23,771 nucleotides of DNA, taken from a virus. Position 1 is the stretch's first letter. Each line of letters starts with the position of its first letter. The stretch spans positions 1-23,771 of IMG/VR virus record IMGVR_UViG_3300042565_000064; one strand, given 5' to 3'. A model generated the notes under the pieces. The model searched no databases and was not told where the DNA came from. It was given only the letters and a program-made list of their open reading frames with translations. Made by a program: the position numbers and the translations under genes. This document shows, one piece after another, positions 19,934 to 23,771 of this stretch.

Positions 19934-22900
19934 CTATCCCAAAGTCACAGGGTCATTTTGCAAGAAACGGTTATAGAAATCTTCAAACTCACCAGAGCCT
20001 TGAAGTAGTTGAGCGATTGTCTTATTCCACAAACCATCAAGGTCTGCATTGTCTTTTGCCGCAAGAGTTGATGCCATTCCGTATGCTTTACGGCTTGCCA
20101 ACTCTCGTGCAATTTGTGTGCGTACATTTAGATAAACAGCCATAGCCTGAACTACTTGGCGCTGACCATTTTCTTTCATCCATGTAGGGTCGCTTAACAT
20201 TGTACGCATTGAGTCCATACGATAGACCCACTTACCTCGGTCTACACTAAAGTAATCCACAGCCCAATCTTTATTACGACTAGTCAGGTCAGCAACCATC
20301 ATCTGCTTAATAGCCTGCAACTCCTCAGCACCTGATTCACTATAAGATTCGTAGCCTTGTGCAAACAGTTGTGAGTTAAGAAGGTTCATGTTCTTGCGGA
20401 ACTCAATCCAACCCATCTTCACATTAGCATCCTTCTTCAAGTCTGCTGGGTTACGGCGAGTACGATAGTTCTCTGTAGAACCAGGAACAGGGGCATTGCC
20501 ATACTGCCATGCATAAACTGCTTCTGAGAAGTCATACTTGCCATCAGGGTCATTGACTAAGAAGCCAATCATTTCAGGTGTAGTCTGACCAATCTTGCCA
20601 ATCAAGCCACCGTACTTCTGGATGTTCTTAAATGCAGCCTGTGATGCAACAGCACCAGTTGGGTTATATGAGGCGCTAACTAAAGCAGGACCCATTTCAG
20701 GGTACATCTCAAGGAATAAAGCCTCTGCATCTGCACCATAAACTTGTTGCAAACGGCGGAACTGTTGAGTATAGAAACTCAAAGTTGAGTCATACTGTGC
20801 AGCAAATGGCATTACCAAGTTAGAAAGAATCCTAACTCTATACAGGCTATCTGCCAAGTTTTTAATCTCACCTAGTTCAGGTAGCGTATTGCGCTCGCCA
20901 AGGTTAAAACGAATTAACTCATAGCGGTAAACAGTGTTGAATGTACGGCTCCATGCTTCATCTTGACCCTGCAAAGAAATAAGTTTCTGTGCTGCAGGTG
21001 GAAACAGTTGGCTTACCATTCTTTGAATAACATCTTTGCTGGAGCCTTGTGGACCAAATGGAAGAACTGGTAGCACGCTTGATGTGACTATATCTTCTAG
21101 GTCTGGCTTCATCAAAACTAATTCATTAACTGGGATAGTTACGATAGGACCAAATCCCGCAAGTGCTTCACCTTGGAACAAGAGGTCAAGGCTTCGGATT
21201 GGAATAGACATCTGTGTTCCAGATGAACGCATTGCCTCTGCCATTCCCTTGCCCCACCCTGGAATAAGGCTGATTGTTTTAATCGCACCTTCTGGCATAG
21301 GTAGGACAATCTTATTGTCATAACTAAACTCAGTAGTTGGGTTACCATCTTGGTCAACCACATTTGGCTGGTTACGCAGAGAAGAAATAACCTGTCCTGC
21401 ACGGGCGACAACTGCTGGATTTTCCTTAGTAAGTCCATACCAACGGCGGATAGTGTTTTCCCATGCGTTAAAGAACGGCATAATGAAACGCATTTTTTCG
21501 CCTGCGTATGACTTGCGAATAATGGTAAAGAGTGTGCTATTAACTTCTTTGCGTGTAGCCTCAATGACCTGTCCGCGTAGATTGTTAATCTCATCTACAG
21601 TAAGTTCAGCAGCATCGCCTTCGTTTAAACGCTTTGTAGCAAGAGCAATATCTAAACGGTTCTTGTATTCAGCGCGGTAAATCTGACGGGCTAATGGGTG
21701 ACGAGCCACTGTTGTTTCAGGCAATGAGCCAAGGAAGTGGAACGCACGCTCTACAACCTTACTCATACCCTCACGCCAGTTAGCCGCTTCTGGGCTTGTA
21801 GGCACGATACGACCAATAATGTCTGGCATATCTGGGTTATCAGTAAAGTGAGTACGCAACCATTGCTCGGTTGCTTCGCCATTACGGAAGGCTTCTTGCA
21901 CTTCACCATCTGGAAGGTAGCGGTTATAGGCGCTGTATAAGTCACCAACAAAATCTTCTGCATCCATAGATACATTTAAACGCTCTGACATTACCTTGAT
22001 ACCAGGAACATCAATGTTAAACCTACGAGCATAAGTAGCATTTTCTGGTTTACGCAACCAAGCAACAGCCTGCTCTGGCTTCATTCCATTAAGGAACATT
22101 TCAATTACTGGGTCAATGCGACCATCAGGTGAGCGGAAGAAAGTATTAAGTTGGTTTGCATAACCTGTGTAGTACTCAGGCATCTTAGGTGTAAGACGAG
22201 CCTCGGTAAAGTTTGTGTGCTCAGCACTAAATAATTGTGCTGGGTGGTCTACAAAATTGCGATAAGACTGTGCGTTATCTGTTTGAGATAAAAGAATTGC
22301 TCCACCTTCACCACGGAAAGCATCATCAATCTCAATAACTGTTCCATCATAAAGAGTTTCAAAACGGCGACCTGTACCCTGAATAGCACGAGGTGCTGCT
22401 ATCCGTGCTTCTTCTACAAGGCGTGCATCTAGTCTAGTTAATAGACCATTCATGTCACGCTTTGCTGCAGCCTGCCCATCAGCAAACTCACGAACAAGAT
22501 TTACAAGCCCGTCTGTTGGATACTTTCCTGTGCTGAGGATGGCTTCGAGTTCGCTAATGCGTTTTCCAAAGCCCTCTGTGCCAATAACTCTGCGAACGCC
22601 TTGCGTTCCTCTTGCGACATTTCCGATACTGGCTTGGGTGCCTTGACCCAATGCAAATTCTGCGCTGGCATTTTTATCTCCTGTGCCCTTAGTGTCAATC
22701 ATAGCGTTGTCCCAGTCGCCTCTTTTAATTGCGGCTAGGTCAGCAACATTAACTTGGTTTCTTTCAAGTCCTAGTCTAGCAGCCTTTGCTTTGTCTACAA
22801 TAACATTTGTAGGGTCAGCCCAAATATGTGGCACGCCATCAATATCTTCTACCCAAGTGCCAAAGTGGTCTGCTGTTCCAAACTTCTCAAGGTTCTTTTC

Positions 22901-23771
22901 AAAGTGTGCAGCCACGGAATCAATCCATGCCTGTGGATTATTACGAGCATCTTCTAAAGAAAATGTATGTGTAGCACCACGAACTGCAACAGAGTAACCT
23001 TGTGTAGGTACATCTCCAGTAAATGAAACTGTTGCTCCACCATTTGCAATGGTATCTTCAATAAGTTTAGCAACACGAGATTCTTCTGATAGCAACTGTT
23101 GCTGCTTCTTAATTGCATCTAAGCGCTGCTCAGCAAGTCGAACAGATGGTTGCTGTCCAAAGGCTTCAACCATGTCAGGGTCAACAAGTGCTGTTGCACC
23201 ACCGTTAGCCTTGGTGTCAGGCAAGATTAACTTGCCAACACCATTAGCACGCATCCAGCCAAGGATTGCATCCTCTTTGCCTTCCCATGCTGCACGAGTT
23301 TTCCAGCCAGCAGTTTCGCCAACACCAAGAATCTTTTGCAGTTCTGGATAATCCTTGAGTCCTAGTTGAGTACGATTGCCATTAAACAAACGCACATCAA
23401 CAGGAAGTCCGTACACCTTGTTGCCAAGGGTTGCTCCCTGATTACCAGGCTTACGAATACGGAATGTGCCTTCAACAAGCATCTTCTGTGAAACATTATA
23501 TGGGTTGATAGCACGCCATTCACCACTTTGAGGGTTAAGAAGTTCTACCTGATTACCATTGTCAGTGCTATTGATAAAACCTTCGCGCATATCTGCTGCG
23601 ATGGTTTGCATAGAAAGTGACGGCTTTTTTGCTTTACCTTCTTTAACAAGTTCACCTTCACGAGTACGAAGGTTCTTTGGCATTGTGTATGCGCGACCAG
23701 TTTTGCGCTTGTAAATTTCAGAGGCTGAAATCTGTGGCATAGCAGCATCGGCATAACGATTAGCAATATCT
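19934..23771 (-). CDS. Giant internal virion / polyvalent protein (5' end cut by window)
   Basis: At least 1,278 codons. The frame is still open at the right edge, and ten codons precede the first in-window ATG (23740), which has no ribosome site, so the true start lies outside. The N-terminal part has WRAINPYNVSQKMLVEG and a segment ending AILGWMRANGVGKLILPDT...ALVDPDMVEAF, which recalls the end of ADP-ribosyltransferase-like modules of phage polyvalent proteins. I cannot show catalytic residues. The C-terminal 500 residues include FIMPFFNAWENTIRRWYGLT and a long hydrophobic/helical region similar to large polyvalent-associated (LPD38-like) domains. Such proteins are packaged and ejected with the DNA. 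It heads the four-gene core block. No RNA-polymerase or lysozyme motif was seen. Confidence 0.7.
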   Translation of the reverse strand, partial: DIANRYADAAMPQISASEIYKRKTGRAYTMPKNLRTREGELVKEGKAKKPSLSMQTIAADMREGFINSTDNGNQVELLNPQSGEWRAINPYNVSQKMLVEGTFRIRKPGNQGATLGNKVYGLPVDVRLFNGNRTQLGLKDYPELQKILGVGETAGWKTRAAWEGKEDAILGWMRANGVGKLILPDTKANGGATALVDPDMVEAFGQQPSVRLAEQRLDAIKKQQQLLSEESRVAKLIEDTIANGGATVSFTGDVPTQGYSVAVRGATHTFSLEDARNNPQAWIDSVAAHFEKNLEKFGTADHFGTWVEDIDGVPHIWADPTNVIVDKAKAARLGLERNQVNVADLAAIKRGDWDNAMIDTKGTGDKNASAEFALGQGTQASIGNVARGTQGVRRVIGTEGFGKRISELEAILSTGKYPTDGLVNLVREFADGQAAAKRDMNGLLTRLDARLVEEARIAAPRAIQGTGRRFETLYDGTVIEIDDAFRGEGGAILLSQTDNAQSYRNFVDHPAQLFSAEHTNFTEARLTPKMPEYYTGYANQLNTFFRSPDGRIDPVIEMFLNGMKPEQAVAWLRKPENATYARRFNIDVPGIKVMSERLNVSMDAEDFVGDLYSAYNRYLPDGEVQEAFRNGEATEQWLRTHFTDNPDMPDIIGRIVPTSPEAANWREGMSKVVERAFHFLGSLPETTVARHPLARQIYRAEYKNRLDIALATKRLNEGDAAELTVDEINNLRGQVIEATRKEVNSTLFTIIRKSYAGEKMRFIMPFFNAWENTIRRWYGLTKENPAVVARAGQVISSLRNQPNVVDQDGNPTTEFSYDNKIVLPMPEGAIKTISLIPGWGKGMAEAMRSSGTQMSIPIRSLDLLFQGEALAGFGPIVTIPVNELVLMKPDLEDIVTSSVLPVLPFGPQGSSKDVIQRMVSQLFPPAAQKLISLQGQDEAWSRTFNTVYRYELIRFNLGERNTLPELGEIKNLADSLYRVRILSNLVMPFAAQYDSTLSFYTQQFRRLQQVYGADAEALFLEMYPEMGPALVSASYNPTGAVASQAAFKNIQKYGGLIGKIGQTTPEMIGFLVNDPDGKYDFSEAVYAWQYGNAPVPGSTENYRTRRNPADLKKDANVKMGWIEFRKNMNLLNSQLFAQGYESYSESGAEELQAIKQMMVADLTSRNKDWAVDYFSVDRGKWVYRMDSMRTMLSDPTWMKENGQRQVVQAMAVYLNVRTQIARELASRKAYGMASTLAAKDNADLDGLWNKTIAQLLQGSGEFEDFYNRFLQNDPVTLG

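Larger units (their letters stand above)
175..21630. repeat. Dispersed 8-bp palindrome GTTTAAAC (10 exact copies)
   Basis: Exact copies begin at 175, 968, 1480, 3397, 4202, 5881, 7530, 11529, 13176 and 21623. A near-copy, ATTTAAACGC, starts at 21974. Flanks lean to C on the left (five of ten) and G on the right (five of ten), giving a longer dyad CGTTTAAACG. Eight copies are in coding DNA (five read TTA-AAC, three TTT-AAA) and two in gaps beside terminators. Expected number for this composition is about 0.5. The entry spans the outer copies only; the DNA between them is not repeated. Confidence 0.85.

Noticed and set aside
1-23771. tRNA genes, integrase or attachment site
   Set aside because: No cloverleaf-like sequence with a T-loop signature and no tyrosine or serine recombinase was found on either strand by reading.

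Overview
The window is a piece of a tailed-phage genome, most likely a short-tailed (podovirus-type) phage from an uncultured aquatic lineage. Almost every gene reads leftward on the minus strand. The genes are packed tightly with 1-nt (TAATG), 4-nt (ATGA) or longer overlaps. I see no tRNA, integrase, insertion sequence or host housekeeping gene. Base composition looks like the mid-40s %GC by eye. I cannot assign the host. The small structural proteins resemble ones I associate with freshwater or marine actinobacteriophages and uncultured marine phages. A lipoprotein in the lysis cassette, however, would suit a host with an outer membrane.

In transcription order (right to left), 23771-16041 holds four consecutive large proteins. 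They are a >1268-residue polyvalent-type internal virion protein (5' end cut by the window), a 389-residue Gly/Ala-rich protein, a 340-residue protein and a 565-residue protein with a (Gly-Gly-Thr)n hinge. These are probably ejected or inner-core proteins. Next come a scaffold protein and an N4-gp56-type major capsid protein (15917-14250), followed by a GAAA-loop hairpin. From 14191 to 11472 there is a run of eight small conserved phage genes, three of them very basic and two shorter than 60 codons, then a 298-residue head-tail/neck candidate. From 11463 to 5530 lies the adhesion and tail region: an 822-residue fibre with a long Ala/Ser/Thr repeat, a small beta-sandwich protein, a 294-residue receptor-binding candidate with 47-residue tandem repeats, a 78-residue coiled coil and a 654-residue tail protein. 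Portal and terminase genes are not in the window and probably lie beyond the right edge.

Positions 5513-4212 hold a five-gene lysis cassette: a membrane-anchored coiled coil, a lipoprotein, a two-helix membrane protein, an M15 peptidase endolysin and a second small membrane protein. A bidirectional terminator at about 4161-4201 separates it from two plus-strand zinc-ribbon genes (3775-4120), the second an FmdB-type protein. A divergent regulatory gap containing a perfect dyad follows. The leftmost 3.6 kb is a DNA-recombination module: a Cas4/RecB-like nuclease with a four-cysteine Fe-S pattern, a zinc-ribbon protein, a RecA/DnaB-like ATPase, two overlapping unknown genes, a DxD glycosyltransferase and a Hjc-like PD-(D/E)XK resolvase cut by the left edge.

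The most unexpected signal is not a gene. The 8-bp palindrome GTTTAAAC occurs ten times, against about 0.5 expected from composition. It is spread through coding and non-coding DNA and often extends to CGTTTAAACG. It behaves like a genome-wide iterated site.
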